Assembly (NCBI GenBank): GCA_046050465.1
Contig: JBJOPS010000061.1
Coordinates: 1 to 64,000, forward strand
Source of the DNA: Egaibacter sp046050465
GTDB taxonomy: Bacteria > Pseudomonadota > Gammaproteobacteria > Burkholderiales > Burkholderiaceae_C
Length of the DNA: 64,000 nt
Reading direction: 5' to 3'
The position numbers were made by a program, and so were the translations under genes. Numbering within the stretch: position 1 is the first letter of the stretch; each line of letters begins with the position of its first letter. Shown here in pieces: positions 27,160-33,780 of this stretch. The notes below the pieces were generated by a model that was given only the letters and a program-made list of their open reading frames with translations, ran no database searches and was not told the origin of the DNA.

Positions 27160-27435
27160 ATGACATCAGTAGCTTTATCACCCAAATTTCAAATTGTCAT
27201 CCCCAAGGACGTGCGCCGGGCTTTGCAGCTTGTGGCTGGGCAGCGTGTTGAGGTGCGTGCGGAAGGAGGCAAGGTGGTGCTGGAGCCGGAATTGCCCATG
27301 CGTGCAGCGCGCGGCATGCTCCCCGGCTTGGATGCCAGCGTGCCCAATGACCCTGAAGATTGGGGTGAGCCCGCAACTGCCAACGCCAAGACCCAGCAGT
27401 CCAAACCTCGGATGCGGCGCAAGGTGGCCGCATGA
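27160..27435 (+). CDS. Antitoxin, AbrB/MazE swapped-hairpin type (module TA4)
   Basis: 91 residues. The segment VALSPKFQIVIPKDVRRAL is the standard AbrB-family DNA-binding hairpin ('skk.QivIPkevR..L'), followed by GQRVEVRAEGGKVVLEPE. The C-terminus is Pro/Asn/Lys-rich and would contact the toxin. RBS AAGGA. A TTGTACAA palindrome at 27139-27146 lies just upstream and may be its operator. Overlaps the toxin gene by 4 bases. Confidence 0.9.
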   Translation: MTSVALSPKFQIVIPKDVRRALQLVAGQRVEVRAEGGKVVLEPELPMRAARGMLPGLDASVPNDPEDWGEPATANAKTQQSKPRMRRKVAA

Positions 27436-27809
27436 ATGTGGTGGATTCCTGCGGCTGGCTCGAATACTTTGGGGGTGGGCCGAACGCCGGATTTTTTGCC
27501 CCAGCAATTGAAGAGGAAGCCCAACTCCTGGTGCCCGCCCTGGTGGTATATGAAGTCTCGCGCCGCTTGTTGGTGCAGCATGGCACTGCGGGTGAAGCGC
27601 GAGGCAGGGCGTTTTTGAAGAAGGGTCGCTTCATTGCGCCAGATTTCGCCCTCGTGCGTGATGCAGCCCTTGCCGCGCACACCCACAAACTCGCCATGGC
27701 TGACGCCGTCATCTGGCAGACCGCGCAAGTCCACCAAGCCACGCTCTACACGCAGGACCTTGATTTGAAGGGCCTGCCTGGGGTGAAGTACCGAGCCCGA
27801 AACCCATGA
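27432..27809 (+). CDS. PIN-domain toxin (module TA4)
   Basis: 125 residues, PIN nuclease: MNVVDSCGWLEYF supplies the first Asp (D5), VYEVSRR a glutamate, and AMADAVIWQTA plus YTQDLDLKGL the C-terminal acidic residues. Closest in type to the group-2 PIN toxins paired with AbrB-like antitoxins. It ends 12 bases before the epimerase-like gene, and its stop codon lies in an ATGAATCCAT repeat. Confidence 0.88.
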   Translation: MNVVDSCGWLEYFGGGPNAGFFAPAIEEEAQLLVPALVVYEVSRRLLVQHGTAGEARGRAFLKKGRFIAPDFALVRDAALAAHTHKLAMADAVIWQTAQVHQATLYTQDLDLKGLPGVKYRARNP

Positions 27810-27831
27810 ATCCATGACCCGATGAATCCAT
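27806..27831 (+). repeat. Tandem repeat at the toxin / epimerase junction
   Basis: Two 16-base units starting ATGAATCCAT (27806 and 27822). The first contains the toxin stop, the second the start of the VOC gene. Nine of these bases match 27090-27098. Confidence 0.65.
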
Positions 27832-28328
27832 CCAACGCTTCTTTGCGCGCTCCGGTGCGCCCCTTCAAAGTCCTCGGCATCCAGCAAATCGCCATCGGCG
27901 GCCCCAGCAAAGCCAAGCTGCGCGAGCTGTGGGTGGACAAGCTGGGGCTTGAAGTCACCGGCAACTTTGTCAGCGAGCGCGAAAACGTCGATGAAGACAT
28001 CTGCGCCATGGGCGTGGGGCCGCTCAAGGTCGAAGTGGATCTGATGCAGCCCCTGGACCCCGACAAAAAGCCTGCTGTGCACGCCACGCCGCTGAACCAT
28101 GTGGGCCTGTGGATTGACGACCTGCCCCAGGCGGTGGCGTGGCTCACCGCGCAGGGTGTGCGCTTCGCGCCCGGTGGCATCCGCAAGGGCGCCGCCGGGT
28201 TCGACATCTGCTTCCTGCACCCCAAGGCCAGCGAGGAGTTTCCGATTGGCGGCGAGGGCGTTTTGATTGAGCTGGTGCAGGCACCGCCCGAGGTGGTGGG
28301 TGCATTTGCATTATTAATGCAGTCATAG
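27822..28328 (+). CDS. VOC-family protein, probable methylmalonyl-CoA epimerase
   Basis: 168 residues. Two glyoxalase-fold modules: IQQIAIGGPSKAKLRELWVD near the N-terminus, and LNHVGLWIDDLPQAVAWL followed by GGEGVLIELVQ. The His/Glu pattern (NHVGLWI and LIEL) suits the metal site of vicinal-oxygen-chelate enzymes. By context between pccA and the mutase it should interconvert (S)- and (R)-methylmalonyl-CoA, completing the route from propionyl-CoA to succinyl-CoA. The family is broad, so the exact reaction is inferred. Confidence 0.75.
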   Translation: MNPSNASLRAPVRPFKVLGIQQIAIGGPSKAKLRELWVDKLGLEVTGNFVSERENVDEDICAMGVGPLKVEVDLMQPLDPDKKPAVHATPLNHVGLWIDDLPQAVAWLTAQGVRFAPGGIRKGAAGFDICFLHPKASEEFPIGGEGVLIELVQAPPEVVGAFALLMQS

Positions 28329-28439
28329 CGGTATTCCCTTATGTCTGGGAATATGTCTGGCTTTGTGCCGCTTTTCCCGCATTTGTATTGTTCATGAGTC
28401 TTATACCCTTGCCCCATTCGTGCTGAGGAGAGTAAGGTC

Positions 28440-28724
28440 ATGAGTCTGGTACACACTGTTCAAGAAATAGACAGCATCCGTTTGGCCACGGTAGCTTCTT
28501 TTGAGGCGTCAGGCCGGTATGCCGGTACTCCCAAAGCCTGGCTCTCAGGCCCATTGGAGACGTTCTCCCTGTGCATGGCTTCCCATGGCCTGTGTGTGAG
28601 CAGTACCTTGATGCTGGACGATAAATCCTATGCGTTCCAGCAAATTTCCTGCGCACAGGCGCTCGGTGACGACACGCTGCTGGAGTTGGCGATAGCGCTT
28701 GCCAGGCAGTTGAAACTGCAGTAA
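28440..28724 (+). CDS. Hypothetical protein, 94 residues
   Basis: An ATG at 28440 with GAGGAGAG 10-15 bases upstream opens 94 codons with a balanced composition. Features: SLVHTVQEIDSIRLATVASF at the start, SLCMASHGLCVSSTLMLD with two cysteines in the middle, and a leucine-rich LLELAIALARQLKLQ helix at the end. No signal peptide or membrane span. No family recognised. It stands alone between the epimerase-like gene and the convergent RnfB-like gene. Confidence 0.55.
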   Translation: MSLVHTVQEIDSIRLATVASFEASGRYAGTPKAWLSGPLETFSLCMASHGLCVSSTLMLDDKSYAFQQISCAQALGDDTLLELAIALARQLKLQ

Positions 28725-28799
28725 TGAAAGCGACGACCAGTGCCACTGCTTGCGGCATGTTGTGTCCATATGAAACCTGGAGTTGCCTTGATCTGACTG

Positions 28800-29462
28800 T
28801 CAGAGAGAGCCACCACTTGCCTTTGCCCTGGCGCGTGCCAGAGCGGCCTCGATGATTACCCGCTTCTTGTCGGGCATAGCAGAGTTGGTGTGCTGTGGGT
28901 GATGAGCCGGATCGTTAAATGCAGCATGAGCCAGATTTTCAAGTCTTTGAGCATCCCCCTCTTTTTTCTTTTTGCGTCGGTAGCTACTGAATTCATAGCG
29001 TTCACGTGCCTGAGCGGCCAGCGCCTGTGGCCAGGCCGCCCAGCCGGTTGCCGTGCCGGTAACGTTTTCCAGCGAGATGCAGTCCACCGGGCACACCGGC
29101 AGGCACAGCTCGCACCCGGTGCAATACGGTTCGATGACGGTGTGCATCAGCTTGTTGGCGCCCAGAATGGCGTCGGTGGGGCAGGCCTTGATGCACAGGG
29201 TGCAGCCGATGCACCAGGCCTCGTCAATGATTGCAACCGTGCGTGGGGCCTCCAGCCCGTTGGCCGGGTTCAGCGGCGCAACTGCTTGTCCGGTGATCGC
29301 GGCCAGGCGCTCAACGCCCTGGGCACCGCCCGGCGGGCACTGGTTGATGGGCACGCCGTCCTCGGCAATGGCCTGCGCGTACGCGGCGCAATCCGGGTAC
29401 CCGCAACGCGTGCATTGGGTCTGGGGCAGTGCCGCCAGGATCCGGGCGACGAGTTCAGGCAT
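28800..29462 (-). CDS. RnfB-like iron-sulfur electron carrier
   Basis: 220 residues from the ATG at 29462. An N-terminal 4Fe-4S module with CTRCGYPDCAAYA and the later Cys of NQCPPGG as in RnfB and related proteins, then two bacterial ferredoxin motifs, CIGCTLCIKACP and CTGCELCLPVCP. The membrane anchor of true RnfB is missing, and no other rnf genes are present, so it is a soluble relative. It is common as a stand-alone gene in Burkholderiales, often near nth, though nth here is 12 kb away. A Lys-rich stretch follows the second ferredoxin motif. Electron partner unknown. Confidence 0.87.
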   Translation of the reverse strand: MPELVARILAALPQTQCTRCGYPDCAAYAQAIAEDGVPINQCPPGGAQGVERLAAITGQAVAPLNPANGLEAPRTVAIIDEAWCIGCTLCIKACPTDAILGANKLMHTVIEPYCTGCELCLPVCPVDCISLENVTGTATGWAAWPQALAAQARERYEFSSYRRKKKKEGDAQRLENLAHAAFNDPAHHPQHTNSAMPDKKRVIIEAALARARAKASGGSL

Positions 29463-29485
29463 GGCACATGGGTCGGGCCCGCTGC

Positions 29486-30874
29486 TTATTTCTTGCGGGC
29501 AACCTTTGTGGTTGCTGGATTTGCTACAGATTTTGTAGCTGCTCGCGCAGGTTTGACAAGGGCTGATGCCACTTTTGACTTCGAAACGGACGCTGTTTTG
29601 CTCGTGGAGGCGGGTTGGTGCGCCAGAATGAAGGCCTTGACCTTCGGATAAACCATTTCGCGCCAGCGGCGGCCCGAGAAGATGCCGTAGTGGCCGGCGC
29701 CTTTGGCTTGCATGTGGTGCTGCAGGTTTTTGGGCACGCCGCTGCAAATGCTGTGCACGGCTTCGGTCTGGCCGGAGCCGGAAATGTCGTCCAGCTCGCC
29801 TTCTACCGAGAGCAGGGCCGTGGTTTTGATGTCCTGCGGGCGCACGCGCTCGATCTTGCCGTCCACGCCCCGGACGTCCCAGGTGCCGTTGACCAGCGCA
29901 AAGTCCTGAAACACCACCTTGATGGTTTCCAGGTAATAGTCGGCATCCATGTCCAGCACGGCGTTGTACTCGTCGTAGAACTTGCGGTGAGCCTCGGCGC
30001 TGGCGTCGTCACCCTTGATCAAATCCTTGAAATAGTCGTAATGGCTGTTGGCGTGGTTGCTGGGGTTCATGGCCACGAAGCCGGAATGCTGCAAAAAGCC
30101 GGGGTATACCCGACGGCCAGCACCCGCAAAGCTGGTGGGCACGCGGAAGATGACGTTGTTTTCGAACCAGCTGTGGCTCTTGTTCATGGCCAGGTTGTTC
30201 ACCGCCGTGGGGGATTTGCGGGCGTCAATCGGGCCGCCCATCATGGTCATGGACAGGGGCGTTTTTTCCTTGCGGCTGGCCATCAGCGACACGGCTGCCA
30301 GCACCGGCACCGTGGGCTGGCACACGCTCATCACGTGGCAGTTGCCATACTGGGCCTGCAGGTGTCGGATGAATTCCTGCACGTAGTTGACGTAATCGTC
30401 CAGGTGGAATTCACCTTCAGACACGGGGATCAGTCGGGCGTTTTTCCAGTCGGTGATGTAGACCTTGTGGTCCTGGAGCATGGTTTTCACCGTGTCACGC
30501 AGCAGCGTGGCGTAGTGGCCTGACAGAGGTGCCACGATCAGCACGGCGGGCTGGTCTTTCAGCTTTTCCAGCGTTTTTGTGTCGTCCGTGAAGCGCTTGA
30601 AGCGGCGCAGCTCGCAAAACGGCTTGTTGATCTCCACGCGCTCGTGAATGGCCACGCCCACACCGTCCACATCGACCGTGCGCAGGCCGAACTCGGGCTT
30701 CTCGTAGTCTTTGCCCAGCCGGTGCATCAGGTCGTAACTGGCGGCGATACGTTGTGCCAGGGGTAGCTGGCCCAAGGGGGATAGGCGATTGTTGTAAATC
30801 TTGGCAGCTGCCTGCGCGAAATCGGCAAACGGCTCCATCAGGGAGCGTTGGGTTTCATACAGTTGATACAGCAT
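29486..30874 (-). CDS. phaZ: Intracellular polyhydroxyalkanoate depolymerase
   Basis: 462 residues from MLYQLYETQ (ATG at 30874; ATG at 30907 is an alternative). It mobilises storage polyhydroxybutyrate granules. The nucleophile is the cysteine of HVMSVCQPTVP, the site used by the Ralstonia PhaZa type, and LDDYVNYVQEFIRHL and GHYGIFSGRRWRE near the C-terminus fit the PHB_depo_C family. The final 35 residues are a low-complexity Lys/Ala/Ser/Thr tail whose coding sequence includes a dispersed repeat, so the tail is probably lineage-specific. Its presence implies PHB storage. Confidence 0.93.
   Translation of the reverse strand: MLYQLYETQRSLMEPFADFAQAAAKIYNNRLSPLGQLPLAQRIAASYDLMHRLGKDYEKPEFGLRTVDVDGVGVAIHERVEINKPFCELRRFKRFTDDTKTLEKLKDQPAVLIVAPLSGHYATLLRDTVKTMLQDHKVYITDWKNARLIPVSEGEFHLDDYVNYVQEFIRHLQAQYGNCHVMSVCQPTVPVLAAVSLMASRKEKTPLSMTMMGGPIDARKSPTAVNNLAMNKSHSWFENNVIFRVPTSFAGAGRRVYPGFLQHSGFVAMNPSNHANSHYDYFKDLIKGDDASAEAHRKFYDEYNAVLDMDADYYLETIKVVFQDFALVNGTWDVRGVDGKIERVRPQDIKTTALLSVEGELDDISGSGQTEAVHSICSGVPKNLQHHMQAKGAGHYGIFSGRRWREMVYPKVKAFILAHQPASTSKTASVSKSKVASALVKPARAATKSVANPATTKVARKK
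29521..29578 (+). repeat. Dispersed palindromic repeat, copy R6 (in CDS)
   Basis: TTGCTAC-AGATTTT-GTAGCTG, then CTCGCGCAGG and AAGGGCTGATGCC. Good core and tail, tail on the plus-strand side. It encodes part of the C-terminal tail of PhaZ (antisense to the repeat's own orientation). Confidence 0.8.
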
Positions 30875-30959
30875 GGAGAGATGACTTTCAGAAATGTTGC
30901 AGTGCAATATAACAGTTGTTGCTGTCGTGAAACTTGGGTGATTACCCCAATTTCGGCAT

Positions 30960-31226
30960 TTATCCCATATTCTGGATGTTCAGCCAATCCCAGCGAGACT
31001 GGTAACTGCGGGCTTTTTCCACAAAAAGCGGGGCGTGGTTGCACAGCGGGTTGGGTTTGAGCACGCCTTGGTACAAATCGTCCAGCGCGCCCGGTGGCCG
31101 GGCCTTTTGACGTTCCAGACAGTCTGAAACAGGCACCCGGCTACCAGCCAGGCGTCGGGCAGGTTCAGCGAAGGCAGACGCTGCAGAATGGTCCGGTTGA
31201 ACCGGTTTTGCAGCGCCGACAGTTTC
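30960..31226 (-). pseudogene. DUF925 nucleotidyltransferase family pseudogene with internal deletion
   Basis: Minus-strand translation from about 31220 reads NRTILQRLPSLNLPDAWLVA and GCLFQTVWNVK, the N-terminal block of the DUF925 nucleotidyltransferase-like family. After KRPGHR the frame is wrong, but the +1/-1 frame continues LDDLYQGVLKPNPLC and EKARSYQSRWDWL to a stop at 30960, the family's C-terminal block. The central 'rDYDlFYFD' catalytic region, roughly 90-100 residues, is deleted. Deletion plus frameshift makes it dead. It borders a dispersed repeat at its 5' end, which may have removed its start. Confidence 0.7.
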
Positions 31227-31228
31227 AG

Positions 31229-31288
31229 ACTGCTATAAATAATATAGCTATTAGCGTATATTTGACGGGGGCTAGAGGCCAATTTGGC
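31229..31288 (+). repeat. Dispersed palindromic repeat, copy R7 (intergenic)
   Basis: CTGCTATAAATAATATAGCT, then ATTAGCGTATATTTGACG, then GGGGCTAGAGGCCAATTT. The best preserved intergenic copy and the reference for the consensus. It lies between tyrB's 3' end and the DUF925 relic. Confidence 0.9.
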
Positions 31289-31311
31289 ACTTAAATTGGC
31301 CAGTTTTTCCG

Positions 31312-32508
31312 TTAAACAACCTTGGCAATCGACGCGCACACATAGTCGATGTTCTTGCTGTTCAGCGCGGCCACACACATGCGCCCGGTGTCGGTGCCAT
31401 ACACGCCAAACTCGTTGCGCAGGCGCACCATCTGGTCTTTGGACAGGCCCGAGTAGCTGAACATGCCGATCTGGGTGGTGATGAAGCTCATGTCCTGTTT
31501 CACACCAGCGGCTTTGAGGCCATCGACCAGCTTCTGGCGCATGGCCTTGATGCGCACACGCATCTCGCCCAGCTCCTTTTCCCACAAGGCGCGCAGCTCG
31601 GGGTTGTTCAGCACAGCGGCCACCACGGCGCCGCCGTGTGTGGGCGGGTTGCTGTAGTTGGTGCGGATCACGATCTTGAGCTGGCTCAGCACGCGGTCGG
31701 CTTCTTCCTTGTTCTCGCACAACACGGAGAGGGCGCCGACGCGCTCTCCGTACAGGCTGAAGCTCTTGGAGAATGAGGTGGAGACAAAACAGGTGAGTCC
31801 GGCGGCTACAAATTTCTGCACGGCTGCACCGTCTTCCGTCAGCCCATAACCAAAGCCCTGATAGGCCATGTCGAGGAACGGCACCAGGTTTTTGGCCTTG
31901 ACCACGGCTACGACCTGATCCCACTGGGCAGAGGTGATGTCGTAACCCGTGGGGTTGTGGCAGCAGGCGTGCAGCACGATCACGGTGCCGGCGGGCGCCG
32001 CATTCAGCGCGGCCAGCATGCCGTCAAAGTTCACATTGCGTTTGGCCGCATCGTAGTAGGGGTAACTTTCCACCACGAAGCCGGCGCTGGTGAACAGTGC
32101 ACGGTGGTTTTCCCAGCTGGGGTCGGAAATAAGCACCTTGGCATTGGGGTTGAGTTTTTTCAGAAAATCGGCGCCGATCTTCAGGCCGCCGGTGCCGCCA
32201 ATGCATTGCGCCGTGGCCACACGGCCGGCGGTGACGGGCTCTGAGCCCGCGCCAAACACCAGGGTCTTGACGGCTGCATCGTAAGCGGCAATGCCGTCAA
32301 TTGGCAGGTAGCCGCGGGCGGTGGGCTTGTCCATCATGGTTTTTTCGGCGGCCTGTACACATTGCAGCAGGGGCAGCTTGCCGTTGTCGTCGTAATACAC
32401 GCCCACACCCAGGTTCACTTTGGCGGGATTGGTGTCGGCGGCGAATTGCTCGTTCAAACCCAGAATCGGGTCGCGAGGGGCCATTTCGACAGTGGAAAAG
32501 AATGACAT
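31312..32508 (-). CDS. tyrB: Aromatic amino acid / aspartate aminotransferase, class I
   Basis: 398 residues, PLP-dependent fold type I. MSFFSTVEMAPRDPILGLNE is the typical start of the AspC/TyrB subfamily. PLP-binding lysine lies in STSFSKSFSLYGERVG; NYSNPPTHGG and the near-terminal Arg of GRMCVAALN bind the substrate carboxylate. It transfers amino groups between Tyr/Phe/Asp and 2-oxoglutarate; preference between aromatic and Asp cannot be read from sequence alone. Stands alone, with a repeat copy and a pseudogene after it. Confidence 0.93.
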   Translation of the reverse strand: MSFFSTVEMAPRDPILGLNEQFAADTNPAKVNLGVGVYYDDNGKLPLLQCVQAAEKTMMDKPTARGYLPIDGIAAYDAAVKTLVFGAGSEPVTAGRVATAQCIGGTGGLKIGADFLKKLNPNAKVLISDPSWENHRALFTSAGFVVESYPYYDAAKRNVNFDGMLAALNAAPAGTVIVLHACCHNPTGYDITSAQWDQVVAVVKAKNLVPFLDMAYQGFGYGLTEDGAAVQKFVAAGLTCFVSTSFSKSFSLYGERVGALSVLCENKEEADRVLSQLKIVIRTNYSNPPTHGGAVVAAVLNNPELRALWEKELGEMRVRIKAMRQKLVDGLKAAGVKQDMSFITTQIGMFSYSGLSKDQMVRLRNEFGVYGTDTGRMCVAALNSKNIDYVCASIAKVV

Positions 32509-32683
32509 GAGAGGGGGTCCTGTGTGAGAAAGCTGGAAATAAATGCCAGGGCGGCGGGCATCCTGCAGCCTGTTATTTTACCGGGGTGAACTGTGATGTC
32601 AGTGGGTGAGTGCGGTGAGAGCCTTGCCACCAATTTGTCCGGAGATGCGCCCTTTGCGGTTGCGGACCGCATCAACTCCAGGA

Positions 32684-32861
32684 AGGTGTCTGCAAGTGCC
32701 ACCGAACCGGCATCCTGAACCGGGGTTCAGGTGGGCTAGGTCAGCACAGGCTTTGGGCTCATCTGACGCGAGATGATCACGCTAGCAAGGCAATGTTCCA
32801 GGCCCGGGCTCGAAGAGCATTGGTTCAAGGAAATATAAAGCCCGGCAGGCACCGCAGACGG
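32684..32861 (-). ncRNA. ssrS: 6S RNA
   Basis: Minus strand, about 178 nt. A consensus -10 box TACAAT (32867-32872) lies 6-8 bases before the predicted 5' end. The ends pair: GTCTGC-GGTGCC near the 5' end with GGCAC-TT-GCAGAC near the 3' end, giving the closing stem. The central segments CTTGAACCAATGCTC and GAGCCCGGGCC fit the open-bubble/hairpin layout of proteobacterial 6S RNA, which binds sigma70 RNA polymerase. It sits directly downstream of zapA on the same strand, its normal place in proteobacteria. Exact ends are approximate. Confidence 0.8.
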
Positions 32862-32896
32862 TGTCAATTGTAAGCCCTGCGATGCTGCGGTGCCAA

Positions 32897-33229
32897 TCAG
32901 AGAAGCTGGCCATCATCACGCAGCGCCATGTCCAGGCGGCTCAATAGTGCGGCAAGAACAGGGCTGTCCTGACCATCTGGCGGCAACTGGACCGGCATTG
33001 ACGAACTCGTTACGGTAGCCAAGGAGGTACCACGGTCTCCCAAGTCAAAAGCCAGGTTTAGTGCTGCCAGGACCGCAATGCGATCACGTGCCCGTACCTT
33101 GCCTCCATCACGAATCTTGCACATCGCGGTGTCAACGCGCTCAACGGCTTCCAGCAAGCGTGTGTCACCTTCTTGCGGACAGCTCAACAAATAGTTTTGC
33201 CCCATTATTTGTACTTCAAGCTGCTTCAT
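32897..33229 (-). CDS. zapA: Cell division protein ZapA
   Basis: 110 residues from the ATG at 33229 (MKQLEVQIMGQNY), typical ZapA length. It has an N-terminal beta-rich head with the LEVQIMGQNYLLSCPQEG segment and a C-terminal helix for coiled-coil tetramers. ZapA crosslinks FtsZ filaments at midcell. It overlaps the upstream small coiled-coil gene by 14 bases and is followed by 6S RNA. Confidence 0.92.
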   Translation of the reverse strand: MKQLEVQIMGQNYLLSCPQEGDTRLLEAVERVDTAMCKIRDGGKVRARDRIAVLAALNLAFDLGDRGTSLATVTSSSMPVQLPPDGQDSPVLAALLSRLDMALRDDGQLL

Positions 33230-33455
33230 GATGAGAGGGCGGTACACCAGCAGGAGGGGGGGCAGATAGGCGTTCAAGCAAAGCATCGACACGTGACCTG
33301 GCGGCAACCAGTCGTGACTTTAGTGAATCACGCTCCTGAATCAGCACATTAACCTGAGCTTCGAGCAGGGTGTTGGCGCGCTGAAGTTCTGCGTGACGAA
33401 GGAGCAACCTCTCCACACGCTCGGTAACCTGGTCAATTTGGGAAGAATTCACCAT
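33216..33455 (-). CDS. Small coiled-coil protein (TIGR02449-type), ZapB-like
   Basis: 79 residues from the ATG at 33455. The heptad-rich segment from QIDQVTERVERLLLRHAEL through SLKSRLVAARSRVDALLERL is an almost continuous coiled coil. Members of this family regularly precede zapA in beta- and gammaproteobacteria, suggesting a divisome role by context; sequence similarity to ZapB itself is only in kind. The Pro-rich tail overlaps the zapA start. Confidence 0.8.
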   Translation of the reverse strand: MVNSSQIDQVTERVERLLLRHAELQRANTLLEAQVNVLIQERDSLKSRLVAARSRVDALLERLSAPPPAGVPPSHHEAA

Positions 33456-33504
33456 ATGACGGAGCATTGTATGGGCGGGGCGGCTTTTCCGGCATAAAAT
33501 GGTC

Positions 33505-33716
33505 GGGTTGGTGCTCGCAGTGTGGTTCACATGCTGCAGTTCAACGGGAAGCAGGAGGGTGAACTGGTCACAGCAAGCCTAACCTGCGCTGCCCCCGCAA
33601 CGGTAAGTGGACGAATCTTCCGATTCCGCTCCCATCACGGCCACTGAGCGTTTTGAACACACGTTTGGGAAGGCGATGGAAGTTGCTCCACCAGCCCGGA
33701 TACCGGCCAATGAGGT
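33505..33716 (+). promoter_or_regulatory. Cobalamin riboswitch
   Basis: The conserved elements occur in order: AACGGGAAGCAGG (33542-33554), GCTGCCCCCGCAACGGTAA (the core near 33588-33606), CCACTG (33642-33647), GGGAAGGCGATGGAAG (near 33667-33682) and the B12 box AGCCCGGATACCGGCC (33696-33711). The block lies 65-70 bases before btuB and should lower expression of the uptake operon when cobalamin is plentiful. Confidence 0.96.
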
Positions 33717-33780
33717 GGTTGTGTGCGCACAATCGTAACGCCCAAGTGCTGTCGGGGACGACGGCGAGGGTTATTTGTTG

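Noticed and set aside
28304..28328. TGCATTATTAATGCA near the end of the epimerase-like gene as a repeat copy
   Set aside because: Only a short palindrome with no tail; too weak to include.
32454..32702. 82-codon minus-strand frame after 6S RNA
   Set aside because: Overlaps both the 6S RNA 3' end and the tyrB start; no RBS or family. The RNA explains the region better.
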